This document shows, piece after piece, positions 17,673-26,747 of a DNA stretch of 41,168 nt; position 1 is the first letter of the stretch, and every line of letters starts with the position of its first letter. The notes under the pieces were generated by a model. That model saw only the letters and a program-made list of their open reading frames with translations, searched no databases and was not told the DNA's origin. This stretch comes from Bacteroidales bacterium (GTDB lineage: Bacteria > Bacteroidota > Bacteroidia > Bacteroidales > UBA932), in contig JAFRRF010000004.1 in NCBI GenBank assembly GCA_017428245.1, positions 1 through 41,168 on the forward strand, written 5' to 3'. The translations under genes and the position numbers were made by a program.

Positions 17673-18635
17673 TCAATCCAGGGACTGTCCCGTCGTCAGG
17701 GCGACGATCATCATGTCGCGGTAGGTCGCGGGATCCAGTTCCGCAAAAAAGTAATTGACCGGATCCTGCGGACGGCCGTCGCGCAGGACCTCATAATGCA
17801 GGCAAGGGGCGAAGCACGAGCCGCTCTGGCCCACGCGCCCCAGCCGGGCGCCCTGCCGGACGGTCTGCCCTACGCCGACGTCGATCCGGTCGAGGTGCGA
17901 ATAGACCGTCTGGTACCCGCCCTTGTGCTCGACGACAACCTCGTTGCCGCGTCCTTTCTCACTGCGTTCCACCCGGGCCACCCGGCCGTCGGCGCTGCAG
18001 CGCACCGGCGTCCCGATGGGGGCTACGATATCCAGGCCGGTGTGTTCCCGCACGGTCTTGTAGAACGGGTTGACCTTCCGGCCCACCGATGCGCCGGTCT
18101 GCAAGGGCGAGAAACCGGCGACCGGGACGAGCGAGGGAATGCCCGTCGGCACGATCTCGCCGCGCTGCAGCACCGTATCGACTTCCGCCAGCCAGGCGGT
18201 CACCTGCCGGGCGACGGATTCGGCACGCTTGGTGACGGCATAGGTATCCCAGACCAGGTCTTCCTCCAGCATCGATTCCAGGTCGCCCGCCCCGGAGAGC
18301 AACGTGTCGCGTTCTTCGGTGATATAGTTGGGCGGATCGGCGCTGAACAGGTCGCGGTAGATCTCGCGGTCGCGGACCTGCAGATTGCCTACCACGTCGT
18401 CGAGGTGGTCGAGGCGGTCGGACAGTCCGGTATATTCTTCCGCCAGCATACGGTTTTCCCGTTCGAGGTCCTTCTCACGGTCGGTACTGAAGGCCAGGGC
18501 GAACACGCCATAGAAAAGCAAGGCCACCAGCAGACTGGCCACGCCATATTTCAAGGAGGCCAGCAGGATGTCGCGCAGGCCGGGCCGCTTCGGTACGAAG
18601 GATTCCGTCTTTTTATCGTAAACGTATTTAACCAT
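17673..18635 (-). CDS. M23-family peptidase-like protein with altered active site
   Basis: 320 aa from ATG 18635, overlapping the upstream M23 stop by 8 nt; the longer frame is out-of-gene. Order: cytoplasmic N-terminus (KYVYDKKTESF), one membrane helix (about 27-47), periplasmic coiled coil, then an M23/LytM domain. His198 and Asp202 (HTGLD), His247 (YSHLD) and His280 are present. The residue that should be the first His of the HxH motif is Cys278 (PCLHYEV). By the LytM model the zinc ligands remain (His198, Asp202, His280) but a catalytic His is replaced, so it may be inactive, changed in activity, or a regulator of amidases like EnvC/NlpD. It is a paralog of the next gene. Confidence 0.88.
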   Translation of the reverse strand: MVKYVYDKKTESFVPKRPGLRDILLASLKYGVASLLVALLFYGVFALAFSTDREKDLERENRMLAEEYTGLSDRLDHLDDVVGNLQVRDREIYRDLFSADPPNYITEERDTLLSGAGDLESMLEEDLVWDTYAVTKRAESVARQVTAWLAEVDTVLQRGEIVPTGIPSLVPVAGFSPLQTGASVGRKVNPFYKTVREHTGLDIVAPIGTPVRCSADGRVARVERSEKGRGNEVVVEHKGGYQTVYSHLDRIDVGVGQTVRQGARLGRVGQSGSCFAPCLHYEVLRDGRPQDPVNYFFAELDPATYRDMMIVALTTGQSLD

Positions 18636-19581
18636 TGCGCACCGTCTTAGCGTATTCTTCGGGAGAAATGTCCGGATTGAGGAAGTTCCAGGGATTGACC
18701 TGGACGCCGCGGTAGAGCACCTCGTAATGCAGGTGCGGGCCTGTCGACAGACCGCTGCTGCCGAGCTTGCCGATCTTGTCACCGCGAATGACGATCTGCC
18801 CCGCGATCACCTTGATTTCCTGAAGATGGGCATATCGCGTCTTGTAGCCGAAACCGTGGTCGATCACGATCACGTTGCCGTAGCCCGAAAAGTTGACCTC
18901 CGTGCTCTCCACCACCCCGTCGCCCGTGGCATAGACGTCCTGGCCCGCAGGTCCGGCCAGGTCGACGCCCTCGTGAAAGACAATCTCCTGGCGGATGGGG
19001 TGGAAACGTGCGCCGAAGGGACTGGTAAGCTGCACCGTCTTGGGATTGACAGGATAGATCGACGGGATGCAGGAGGCCATGTCTCCGGCCCGTGCGGAAT
19101 AGATCTTCACATCGTCGAACGAACGCGACTGGACGTAGGCCATCCGGGTAAGCTGGTCCACCCGTCGGGCGGCAAGCGTCATCAGGAACTGATGGTCGAG
19201 GCCAAGATACGTCTCGTACCGGTCTTCTCCGCCGAGCGGGGCTTCGCGCACATCGTTCCCAAGCTCTTCCATACCGAACACAGGGCGGTAGATCAGGTTG
19301 TCGCGACGGGAAAGGTCAAGCAAGGCCGCATACTGGTCTTCCGTCCGGTTCGAGAGCAGCATAAGCTGCTCGGTCAGCACGCGGTTGCGGCGCGTCATCC
19401 ATCTTTCCTTCGGCGTGGCAAGGTGCCAGACCCGGGAGGAAAGAAAGAAAAAGAGCAGGAAGCAGGCCAGCCCGGCAAGCAAAACCGCGCCCGTTCTGTA
19501 GAGCGCCGCCCGGGTGGATCTGCGGTCTATCTCGTAAGATTTCGTCTGTTCGTTGAAGATATATTTTTTCTCGCCAACCAT
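18628..19581 (-). CDS. M23-family peptidoglycan endopeptidase, membrane-anchored
   Basis: 317 aa from ATG 19581. The upstream TTG at 19611 lies inside the promoter and is rejected. Cytoplasmic start (EKKYIFNEQTKSYE), one membrane helix (about 33-52), a coiled-coil stalk, and a C-terminal LytM domain with all motifs intact: SPFGARFHPI, HEGVD (His203, Asp207), YAHL and PHLHYEV (His283, His285). It probably cuts peptide cross-links in peptidoglycan, or activates other hydrolases, at the periplasmic face of the inner membrane. First gene of the 15-gene run down to 7723. Confidence 0.92.
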   Translation of the reverse strand: MVGEKKYIFNEQTKSYEIDRRSTRAALYRTGAVLLAGLACFLLFFFLSSRVWHLATPKERWMTRRNRVLTEQLMLLSNRTEDQYAALLDLSRRDNLIYRPVFGMEELGNDVREAPLGGEDRYETYLGLDHQFLMTLAARRVDQLTRMAYVQSRSFDDVKIYSARAGDMASCIPSIYPVNPKTVQLTSPFGARFHPIRQEIVFHEGVDLAGPAGQDVYATGDGVVESTEVNFSGYGNVIVIDHGFGYKTRYAHLQEIKVIAGQIVIRGDKIGKLGSSGLSTGPHLHYEVLYRGVQVNPWNFLNPDISPEEYAKTVRNG

Positions 19582-19608
19582 CAGCGTGGATCCGGACACA
19601 TATCTTTG

Positions 19609-19616
19609 CAAAATTA
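19609..19616 (-). promoter_or_regulatory. Candidate -7 element of the M23-dnaB-rnf operon
   Basis: TAATTTTG on the minus strand fits TAnnTTTG, 27 nt upstream of ATG 19581. No TTG stands at the expected -33 distance, so support is moderate. It is the only such element seen ahead of the 15-gene run. Confidence 0.45.
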
Positions 19617-19639
19617 CGGAAAAATACCCGGAAAAACAC

Positions 19640-19647
19640 TATTTTTG
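19640..19647 (+). promoter_or_regulatory. Candidate alaS -7 element
   Basis: TATTTTTG ends 26 nt before the alaS ATG. A second match, TATCTTTG at 19601-19608, lies further upstream; which is used is undecided because neither has a clean -33 TTG. Confidence 0.45.
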
Positions 19648-19673
19648 TGCCAAATTACTAGAATTACGCATCT

Positions 19674-22289
19674 ATGACAGTCAAGGAAATCAGGAAGACC
19701 TTTACGGATTTCTTCGCTTCAAAAGGGCACGTGATCGTGCCTTCCGCCCCGATGGTGGTCAAGAACGACCCCACGCTGATGTTCACCAACGCCGGAATGA
19801 ACCAGTTCAAGGACATTTTCCTGGGCAACGCCCCGGCAAAGGCGACACGGGTGGCAGACAGTCAGAAATGCCTGCGTGTCAGCGGAAAGCACAACGACCT
19901 GGAAGAGGTCGGCCACGATACATACCACCACACGATGTTCGAGATGCTCGGCAACTGGAGCTTCGGCGATTATTTCAAGAAAGAGGCGATCGCCTGGGCC
20001 TGGGAACTGCTGACCGAAGTGTACAAGCTTCCAAAGGACCGGCTCTACGCCACGGTCTTCGAAGGCTACGCCCCCGACGGCCTGTCGGCCGACACCGAAG
20101 CCCGTGACTACTGGCTCCAATATCTCCCGGCCGACCGCGTGCTGGAGGGCAACAAGCACGACAATTTCTGGGAAATGGGCGACACCGGTCCCTGCGGCCC
20201 TTGCAGCGAGATCCACATCGACCTGCGCGACGACGCCGAACGGGCCGCCGTTCCCGGCGCGCAGATGGTCAACCAGGGCCATCACCTGGTCATCGAGATC
20301 TGGAACCTGGTGTTCATGCAGTTCAACCGCAAGGCCAACGGCTCGCTGGAACCGCTGCCGGCCAGGCACGTCGACACCGGAATGGGGCTCGAGCGCCTGT
20401 GCATGGCCATCCAGGGCAAGAAAAGCAACTACGACACCGATGTCTTCACCGGTATGATCGACGCCATCTCGCGTCTGAGCGGCGTGGCCTACGACCCGGA
20501 CGGCCAGGTGGGCGTGGCGATGCGCGTGATCGCCGACCACATCCGCGCCATCAGCTTCTCCATCACCGACGGACAGCTGCCCAGCAACGTGAAGGCCGGT
20601 TATGTCATCCGCCGCATCCTGCGCCGGGCCGTGCGTTATGGTTATACCTTCCTCGGCCTGAAGGAACCTTTCCTGTGCCGGCTCGTGCCGCAGCTGATCG
20701 CCGACATGGGCGAGGCTTACCCCGAACTCGTGGCGCAGGAGCAGCTCGTCACACGGGTCATCCGCGAAGAGGAGGAAGCTTTCCTCCGCACGCTCGACAA
20801 AGGCATCCGCCTGATGGACAACATTATGGAGAAGAGTCGCGAAAGCAAGGTCATCGCCGGCGTCGATGCCTTCACGCTCTATGACACCTACGGATTCCCG
20901 ATCGACCTGACCGAACTGATCGCCGCCGAGAACGGATTCACCGTCGATATGGAAGGCTTCGGCGTGGAACTGGGCAAGCAGAAGGAACGCGCCCGCAACG
21001 CCACGGCCGTGGAAAACGGGGACTGGGTGGAGCTGCAGCCGTTCACCGAGTGTGAATTCCTGGGCTACGACGTCCTGGAAGCGGAAGCACGGCTGATGAA
21101 ATACCGTACCGTCAAGGCCAAGAACAAGGAATTCATCCAGCTGGTATTCGACCGCACCCCGTTCTACGGGGAGATGGGCGGCGAAATCGGTGACACCGGC
21201 AGCATCACCACGCCCGACGGCGGGACGGTCCGCATCCTCAACACCATCAAAGAGAACAACCTGACGATCCACCTGGCAGAGCGCATCCCCGAGCAGACCG
21301 ACGGCATCTTCCTGCTCACGGTCGACTCCGCACGCCGGCAGAAGATCGCCAACAACCACACCTGCACCCACCTGCTGCACCAGGCGCTCCGCGAGATCCT
21401 GGGCCCGCACGTGGAACAGAAAGGCTCGTTCGTCGGCGACCAGTACTTCCGCTTCGACTTTTCGCATTTCGAGAAGCTGGGCGACGACAACATCGACCGC
21501 GTGGAACGCCGCGTCAACGCTCTGATCCGCAAGAACTATCCGCTTTGTGAAAAACGCGACGCCACGATGGAAGAGGCCCGCGCCGAGGGTGCGATGGCCC
21601 TCTTCGGCGAAAAATACGGCGACCGCGTCCGCGTAGTCCGCTTCGGCGACAGCGTGGAACTGTGCGGCGGCTGCCACACCAGCGCCACCGGCACTATCGG
21701 CTTCTTCAAGATCACGTCCGAATCGGCCGTGGCGGCCGGCATCCGGCGCATTGAAGCCGTCACGGGCCTTGAAGCCGAGATGGCGGTCGATGTGATGGAG
21801 AACGCCCTTCGCGCCGCAAAGGCCTTCTTCAACAACGTCCCCGACCTGACCGGCGCCATCCACAAAATGATTGAGGAGAACGCGGACTACAAGAAGAAGA
21901 TGGAGGAAATCGTCCGTGAACGCACCGTCCTGCTCAAGCGCGACCTGTTGAGCCGCGCCCGCGAGACCGGCGGACGGCGTCTGGTGGTCATCGACAACAG
22001 CGTCGATCCGCAGATGCTCCGCAACGCGGCGTTCATGCTCCAGAACGAAACGCAGAACCTGGTCATCGCCGCCGCTTACGAGGCCGGCGGCAAGCCGCAG
22101 CTGCTGCTGATGTACTCCGCCGATCTGGTGCAAGCCGGCAAGAACGCCCAGGCCGACATCAAGGAGGCCGCCAAGTGTATTCAGGGCGGCGGCGGCGGAC
22201 AGCCGGGCCTGGCCACGGCCGGTGGCAAGAATCTTGCGGGACTCAAAGACGCTCTCGAGAAGCTGATCGCCTCCGCGACCACCCTGTAA
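19674..22289 (+). CDS. alaS: Alanyl-tRNA synthetase
   Basis: 871 aa, full length. It charges tRNA-Ala and edits misacylated Ser or Gly. Class II catalytic domain (1-about 440) with motif 1 near [14 protein letters not shown] and motif 2 region [17 protein letters not shown]; the DTGMGLERL motif 3 is clear. The editing domain has zinc ligands His562 and His566 (HTCTH) and Cys664/His668 (CGGCH). A C-Ala domain ends with the glycine-rich [15 protein letters not shown] block. The LptF-Fmt fusion gene begins 3 nt after the stop, so the two are probably co-transcribed. Confidence 0.98.
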   Translation: MTVKEIRKTFTDFFASKGHVIVPSAPMVVKNDPTLMFTNAGMNQFKDIFLGNAPAKATRVADSQKCLRVSGKHNDLEEVGHDTYHHTMFEMLGNWSFGDYFKKEAIAWAWELLTEVYKLPKDRLYATVFEGYAPDGLSADTEARDYWLQYLPADRVLEGNKHDNFWEMGDTGPCGPCSEIHIDLRDDAERAAVPGAQMVNQGHHLVIEIWNLVFMQFNRKANGSLEPLPARHVDTGMGLERLCMAIQGKKSNYDTDVFTGMIDAISRLSGVAYDPDGQVGVAMRVIADHIRAISFSITDGQLPSNVKAGYVIRRILRRAVRYGYTFLGLKEPFLCRLVPQLIADMGEAYPELVAQEQLVTRVIREEEEAFLRTLDKGIRLMDNIMEKSRESKVIAGVDAFTLYDTYGFPIDLTELIAAENGFTVDMEGFGVELGKQKERARNATAVENGDWVELQPFTECEFLGYDVLEAEARLMKYRTVKAKNKEFIQLVFDRTPFYGEMGGEIGDTGSITTPDGGTVRILNTIKENNLTIHLAERIPEQTDGIFLLTVDSARRQKIANNHTCTHLLHQALREILGPHVEQKGSFVGDQYFRFDFSHFEKLGDDNIDRVERRVNALIRKNYPLCEKRDATMEEARAEGAMALFGEKYGDRVRVVRFGDSVELCGGCHTSATGTIGFFKITSESAVAAGIRRIEAVTGLEAEMAVDVMENALRAAKAFFNNVPDLTGAIHKMIEENADYKKKMEEIVRERTVLLKRDLLSRARETGGRRLVVIDNSVDPQMLRNAAFMLQNETQNLVIAAAYEAGGKPQLLLMYSADLVQAGKNAQADIKEAAKCIQGGGGGQPGLATAGGKNLAGLKDALEKLIASATTL

Positions 22290-22292
22290 CGG

Positions 22293-24722
22293 ATGAAGAA
22301 ACTCGACCTTTACCTGATCAAGAAATTCGTAGGCCCCTTCATTGTGGTCTTCGTCATCGTGGTGTTTGCCCTGTCCCTGCAGTTCATCTGGCAATACATC
22401 AACGAACTGGTCGGCAAGGGCCTGAGCTTCGGCGTAATCATGGAGTTTATGGGATGGGCGGCCTGTACGCTCTTCCCCAACGAGATTCCACTGGCCACCC
22501 TGCTCGCTTCGATCATGACGCTCGGCGGGCTGGGCGAACGCAACGAACTGCTGGCGATGAAAGCGGCCGGCGTTTCGCTGATGCGGATCCTCACTCCGCT
22601 GATGATCATCTCCGTAGGCATCACCATCGCGGCTTTCTTCACGGCCGACCGCCTGGTACCCTACGCCTACAACAAAGTCTATACGCTCCGGGCCGACATT
22701 TTGCGCACGCGCGATGAGATCAAGATTCCGACCGGCATCTTTTACGACGGCATCGAAGGCTACATCCTCCGCGTGGACGAGCGCAACGAGGAGACGGATA
22801 TGATGTACGGCCTGATCATCTACGACCATACCGCCAACAACGGCAACAACAATATGACCGTGGCCGACAGCGGCCGGATCGAAATCACGCCCGACAAACG
22901 GAACCTCATCTTCAACCTTTACAACGGCTGCTCGTACAACGAGAGCAATTCGATGACCTTCCGCGACACGACGCTCGAACTCAGCCGGCTCCGCTTCGAC
23001 GAACAGCAACTTATCATCGCGCTCGACAACTACCAGTTCCAGCGCTCCGAGAGCGACAACTTCAGCGACGAACTCAAAGCGCTCGGCATCAAACGCCTGC
23101 GCAACGACCGCGATTCCATCGGCCATCAGCTCGACTCCCTGGCCCAGCGTCAGTTGCCGCGGTTTATGAGTACGATGGGGCTCAATTACCTCTACCAGCT
23201 CGACACGATCCGCAAGAGCAGCGATTTCATCGGGGATTTCCCGACCGACAGTCTGCGCAACACCTTCACGCCCGAACAGGAAAAGCGGGCACGGCGCGCT
23301 GCCATGAGCAAAGTGGAAATGGGACGGGAGCAACTCAACAACTTCAGCCGGGAAACCATCCACGACGCCACGATGATCCGGCGCATCGACATCGAGTCGT
23401 TCATCAAGTTCACCCTATCGCTCTCCTGCCTGCTGTTCTTCTTCGTGGGAGCGCCGCTGGGCGCCATCATCCGCAAGGGCGGCCTCGGTACGCCGGTCAT
23501 CATCTCGATCTTCTTCTATCTGATCTATTATATCATCGACATCATCGGGCGCAACCTGTCCAAGAGCGGTGCGCTGGCCCCCTGGCAGGGCACGCTGATC
23601 TCCACGGCAGTCCTGCTGCCCATCAGCATCCTGCTCACCCGCAAGTCCACACAGGACTCCTCGCTGTTCAATCCGGAAACTTACAAGGAATTCTTCCGGC
23701 GCATCGGCAAATGGATTTCCAAACGGTTCCACCGCTTCTTCAATCTCTTCCGCAAGGGCGGCGGACGCATCCGCATCGTCTATATGGGTACGCCCGATTT
23801 CGCCGTGGCGCCGCTTGAGAAGATTCTGCAGGCCGGCTACGAAGTGGCCGCCGTGGTCACCGCCGTCGACAAGCCGTCCGGGCGCGGCCTGACGATGAAC
23901 GAAAGTGCCGTCAAAAAGTATGCGGTTGCACACGACATCCCCGTCCTGCAGCCGGAAAAGCTCAAGGACCCCGCATTCCTCGAACAGCTCGCCGCCCTGA
24001 AGGCCAACCTGTTCGTAGTGGTGGCCTTCCGTATGCTGCCCAAGGAGGTCTGGCAGATGCCTTCCCTGGGCACGTTCAACCTCCACGCCTCGTTGCTGCC
24101 GCAGTACCGCGGCGCGGCTCCGATCAACTGGGCCATCATCGGCGGCGAGAAATTCACGGGCGTGACCACCTTCTTCCTCGACGAACAGATCGACACAGGC
24201 AAGATCATCTTCCAGGAGTCCTGCCCCATCGAAGAATACGAAGACGCCGGCGACCTCCACGACAAACTGATGGTCCTGGGTGCCGACCTGGTGCTCAAGA
24301 CCGTCGACGCCATCGAAAACCACCGCGTCAAGCCTTACGAACAGACCCAGGACTTCCGCCGGGCCCTTCGTCTCGCCCCGAAACTCACCCGCGACAACTG
24401 CCACATCGACTGGACCCGCAGCGCCCGCGACATCAGCCTGCTCATCCGCGGTCTGAGCCCCTACCCGTCCGCCTGGACCACCCTGGTCAAGGAAGACGGC
24501 ACGTCCCTGGGCGTCAAGCTCTACGAAAGCTATGTCGTACGGACCGAAGATGACGGAACGCCCGCCGGCACCATCACCACCGACCATAAGACCTGGCTGG
24601 AGGTCCGATGCGGCAAGGATGCCCTGCGCATCCAGAACCTCCAGTTGTCCGGCAAGAAGCGGATGGATATCGCCCCGTTCCTCCTGGGCTTCCGCGAACC
24701 GGAAAAGTATCGGTTCGAATAA
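22293..24722 (+). CDS. fmt: Fusion: LptF/LptG-family permease + methionyl-tRNA formyltransferase
   Basis: One uninterrupted 809-codon frame. Residues 1-450 are an LptF/LptG permease: helices about 10-35, 55-80 and 95-120, a periplasmic beta-jellyroll (about 125-365), then helices about 371-395, 400-420 and 430-448. This half would move LPS from the inner membrane with LptB and LptC. A basic linker (450-492) leads into a complete Fmt from about 493: MGTPDFAV, catalytic Asn596 and His598 in NLHASLLPQYRG, Asp634 in QIDTG, and the C-terminal OB domain. Fmt formylates Met-tRNA for initiation. The Fmt half has no start codon of its own ahead of its first beta strand; the only nearby Met (498) lies inside that strand. 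Both LptF termini are cytosolic, so Fmt would sit at the membrane. An assembly error is possible but not suggested. Confidence 0.9.
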   Translation: MKKLDLYLIKKFVGPFIVVFVIVVFALSLQFIWQYINELVGKGLSFGVIMEFMGWAACTLFPNEIPLATLLASIMTLGGLGERNELLAMKAAGVSLMRILTPLMIISVGITIAAFFTADRLVPYAYNKVYTLRADILRTRDEIKIPTGIFYDGIEGYILRVDERNEETDMMYGLIIYDHTANNGNNNMTVADSGRIEITPDKRNLIFNLYNGCSYNESNSMTFRDTTLELSRLRFDEQQLIIALDNYQFQRSESDNFSDELKALGIKRLRNDRDSIGHQLDSLAQRQLPRFMSTMGLNYLYQLDTIRKSSDFIGDFPTDSLRNTFTPEQEKRARRAAMSKVEMGREQLNNFSRETIHDATMIRRIDIESFIKFTLSLSCLLFFFVGAPLGAIIRKGGLGTPVIISIFFYLIYYIIDIIGRNLSKSGALAPWQGTLISTAVLLPISILLTRKSTQDSSLFNPETYKEFFRRIGKWISKRFHRFFNLFRKGGGRIRIVYMGTPDFAVAPLEKILQAGYEVAAVVTAVDKPSGRGLTMNESAVKKYAVAHDIPVLQPEKLKDPAFLEQLAALKANLFVVVAFRMLPKEVWQMPSLGTFNLHASLLPQYRGAAPINWAIIGGEKFTGVTTFFLDEQIDTGKIIFQESCPIEEYEDAGDLHDKLMVLGADLVLKTVDAIENHRVKPYEQTQDFRRALRLAPKLTRDNCHIDWTRSARDISLLIRGLSPYPSAWTTLVKEDGTSLGVKLYESYVVRTEDDGTPAGTITTDHKTWLEVRCGKDALRIQNLQLSGKKRMDIAPFLLGFREPEKYRFE

Positions 24723-24809
24723 GCAGCCTACGGATTATTCTGTTGATCCTGCGCCCCCTTTCAACGAGCAACCCGTGGCGGATAGATCTCTGGCAATCAG
24801 CTGACTACC

Positions 24810-24845
24810 AAAAATCGGTTGCGCATTTTGACGCAACCGATTTTT
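24810..24845. terminator. Bidirectional terminator between lptF-fmt and queG
   Basis: 13-bp perfect stem (24811-24823 with 24832-24844), 8-nt loop, flanked by A and T tracts. It can end alaS-lptF/fmt on + and queG on -. The 87 nt between the fmt stop and this hairpin show no gene. Confidence 0.9.
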
Positions 24846-24870
24846 ATTAACCCGCTAATACTCAGCGATT

Positions 24871-25761
24871 TTAGTGCCACCTCAAATTCTCCAGACCGGC
24901 CCGGCGCAGGCCGGAGTCGGCAAAACGTTTTTCGAATTCCTGCTCCGGCATCGACGACCAGTCGGTGTCGGACATTTTTTCCAGTTCGGCGCGATGCGTC
25001 TCGAACTCCGGAAGGGGCGTGAGAGGTTTGTCCCAGGGGCAGACGCGCATGCATTCTTCGCAGCCGAAGCGCCAGCCGCGGCGGCTTTCCAAGGTGGAGA
25101 AGGTTTCGGGGAGCGGGTCTTTCGATTCGATGGTGAGGTACGACAGGCATTTGGCGGCGTCGATTTCGAAAGGGGCGCGGAGCGCGCCCGACGGGCAGGC
25201 GCGGAGGCAGGCGCCGCAGGCGCCGCACTCCGTGGCGGCCAGCGGGGCGTGCGGAGCGAAACGGTCGGCGGGAATGTTGCAGACGATCACGCCGATAATC
25301 GTCCGCAGGCCGTATTCCGGAGAGATGAAGAAGTTGTTCTGCCCGATGAAGCCCAGACCTGCTTCCACAGCCCAATAGCGTTCCAGCACCGGAGCGCTGT
25401 CCACGAACGGCCGTCCCTCGAAAGCCGGAAACTGCGCTTTCAGATCCCGCATCACGGCAAACAACCGGTCTTTGACAATCTTATGATAGTCCACACCTTG
25501 TGCGAAACCAGCGATGCCGCCGCCGGCCGGACCGTAAGGCGCCAGGAAACAAAGGACGCTTTCCGCTCCCGGAACCAGCAGCGCCGGATCGAATCGTTTG
25601 TCCAGGTTCCGGGCAAGATACTCCATTCCGGCGTTTCTGCCTTCTTCGAGATAGCGGCCGAAAACCTCCCGGCGGGCTTCATCGACTTTTTCCACTTTCG
25701 CTGCTCCGAAATCGAGGAAACCGTATGCGCGTATGTCGATTTTTATTAAATTTGTGGACAA
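24871..25761 (-). CDS. queG: Epoxyqueuosine reductase
   Basis: 296 aa; reduces epoxyqueuosine to queuosine in tRNA using cobalamin and two 4Fe-4S clusters. Seen: catalytic-type Asp121 in VDSAPVLER, the EAGLGFIGQN cobalamin-side motif, cluster cysteines 179, 182, 185 and 189 (CGACGACLRACP), Cys205, and Cys234, 237 and 241 (CEECMRVCPW). It lacks the C-terminal HEAT repeats of longer homologs. The start is uncertain: the only codon giving a family-like N-terminus (NLIKIDIRAYGF) is TTG 25761; the next Met is at residue 46, too late. The gene is divergent from threonine dehydrogenase with 26 nt between. It acts after Tgt, which is encoded at 32623-33753. Confidence 0.93.
   Translation of the reverse strand: MSTNLIKIDIRAYGFLDFGAAKVEKVDEARREVFGRYLEEGRNAGMEYLARNLDKRFDPALLVPGAESVLCFLAPYGPAGGGIAGFAQGVDYHKIVKDRLFAVMRDLKAQFPAFEGRPFVDSAPVLERYWAVEAGLGFIGQNNFFISPEYGLRTIIGVIVCNIPADRFAPHAPLAATECGACGACLRACPSGALRAPFEIDAAKCLSYLTIESKDPLPETFSTLESRRGWRFGCEECMRVCPWDKPLTPLPEFETHRAELEKMSDTDWSSMPEQEFEKRFADSGLRRAGLENLRWH
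25747..25754 (+). promoter_or_regulatory. Candidate -7 element for threonine dehydrogenase
   Basis: TAAATTTG fits TAnnTTTG and ends 33 nt before ATG 25788. It overlaps the first codons of queG on the other strand. No clear -33 TTG. Confidence 0.45.
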
Positions 25762-25787
25762 ATCGAAAGTAAAACGTATAAAATAGT

Positions 25788-26747
25788 ATGAAAAGGATTC
25801 TTGTTGTCGGAGCTGGCGGACAAATCGGTACGGAACTCGTTCCCTATCTCCAGCATATCTATGGCGAAGATAATGTAATTGCCGCAGATTTGAAAGACGA
25901 ACTCGTCGAAAAGTTGGGCCAGAACGCCATTGCCGAGAAACTCGACGCCCTCGATGCCAAGGGCTTCAACGAGATTGTCGAGAAATACAAGGTCGACGCG
26001 ATCTACAATCTGGTGGCCCTGCTCAGCGCCAAGGGTGAACATATGCCCGGCGTGGCCTGGCATCTGAACATCACGGCCCTGATCAACGCCCTGAACATCG
26101 CCCAGGCGCACCACTGCTCCATCTTCACCCCGAGCTCCATCGGCGCCTTCGGCCCCAACACGCCGCACGACAACACCCCGCAGGATACCATCATGCGTCC
26201 GAATACCATCTACGGTATCTGCAAGGTCACGGGTGAGCTGTTGGGCGACTACCACTGGCAGCGCTTCGGCGTGGATGCCCGCAGCGTCCGCTTCCCGGGC
26301 ATCATCTCCAACGGCGCCCTCCCCGGCGGCGGCACCACCGACTATGCCGTGGAAGTCTTCTACGAGATCCTCAAACCGGGTCACCACTACACCTGCGAAG
26401 TGCCCGAAGACAGCTATATGGATATGATGTACATGCCCGACGCCCTGCGCGCCGCCGTGGAAGTCATGGAGGCCGATCCGGCCAAACTCGTGCACCGCAA
26501 CAGTTTCAACATCGCCGCGATGAGTTTCTGCCCGCGCGAACTGTTCGAAGTCATCAAGAAACGCATCCCCGACGCCACCTTCGACTACAACGTCGATCCG
26601 GTGAAGGCCGCCATCGCCGACTCCTGGCCCAACAAGATGGACGACACCTGCGCCCGCGAAGAGTGGGGCTGGAAACCCGAATGGGACATCGACGCGATGG
26701 TCGACGATATGCTAAAGGTGATCGGCGAAAAACAGAAGAACGCCTGA
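25788..26747 (+). CDS. L-threonine 3-dehydrogenase, SDR type
   Basis: 319 aa extended short-chain dehydrogenase/reductase. Rossmann motif GAGGQIG (8-14), catalytic Tyr142 and Lys146 (YGICK), Ser/Thr in SSIGAFGP (116-123). The NTPHDNTPQDT and RFPGIISNGALPGGGTTDYA segments match the metal-independent threonine dehydrogenases known from Flavobacterium and Cupriavidus, which oxidise threonine to 2-amino-3-ketobutyrate with NAD+. Usually a partner ligase (Kbl) gives glycine and acetyl-CoA; no kbl is in the window. The product would feed the same glycine pool as glyA. The last 36 nt overlap the 3' end of the thiamine pyrophosphokinase gene on the other strand. Confidence 0.9.
   Translation: MKRILVVGAGGQIGTELVPYLQHIYGEDNVIAADLKDELVEKLGQNAIAEKLDALDAKGFNEIVEKYKVDAIYNLVALLSAKGEHMPGVAWHLNITALINALNIAQAHHCSIFTPSSIGAFGPNTPHDNTPQDTIMRPNTIYGICKVTGELLGDYHWQRFGVDARSVRFPGIISNGALPGGGTTDYAVEVFYEILKPGHHYTCEVPEDSYMDMMYMPDALRAAVEVMEADPAKLVHRNSFNIAAMSFCPRELFEVIKKRIPDATFDYNVDPVKAAIADSWPNKMDDTCAREEWGWKPEWDIDAMVDDMLKVIGEKQKNA

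Noticed and set aside
19601-19608. TATCTTTG as the alaS promoter
   Set aside because: Not excluded, but it is 65 nt upstream and also lacks a -33 TTG; the nearer TATTTTTG was preferred.
19719-23363. 1214-codon open frame antisense to alaS and lptF-fmt
   Set aside because: It spans two well-supported genes on the other strand and shows low-complexity His/Val/Asp-rich composition typical of a shadow frame.
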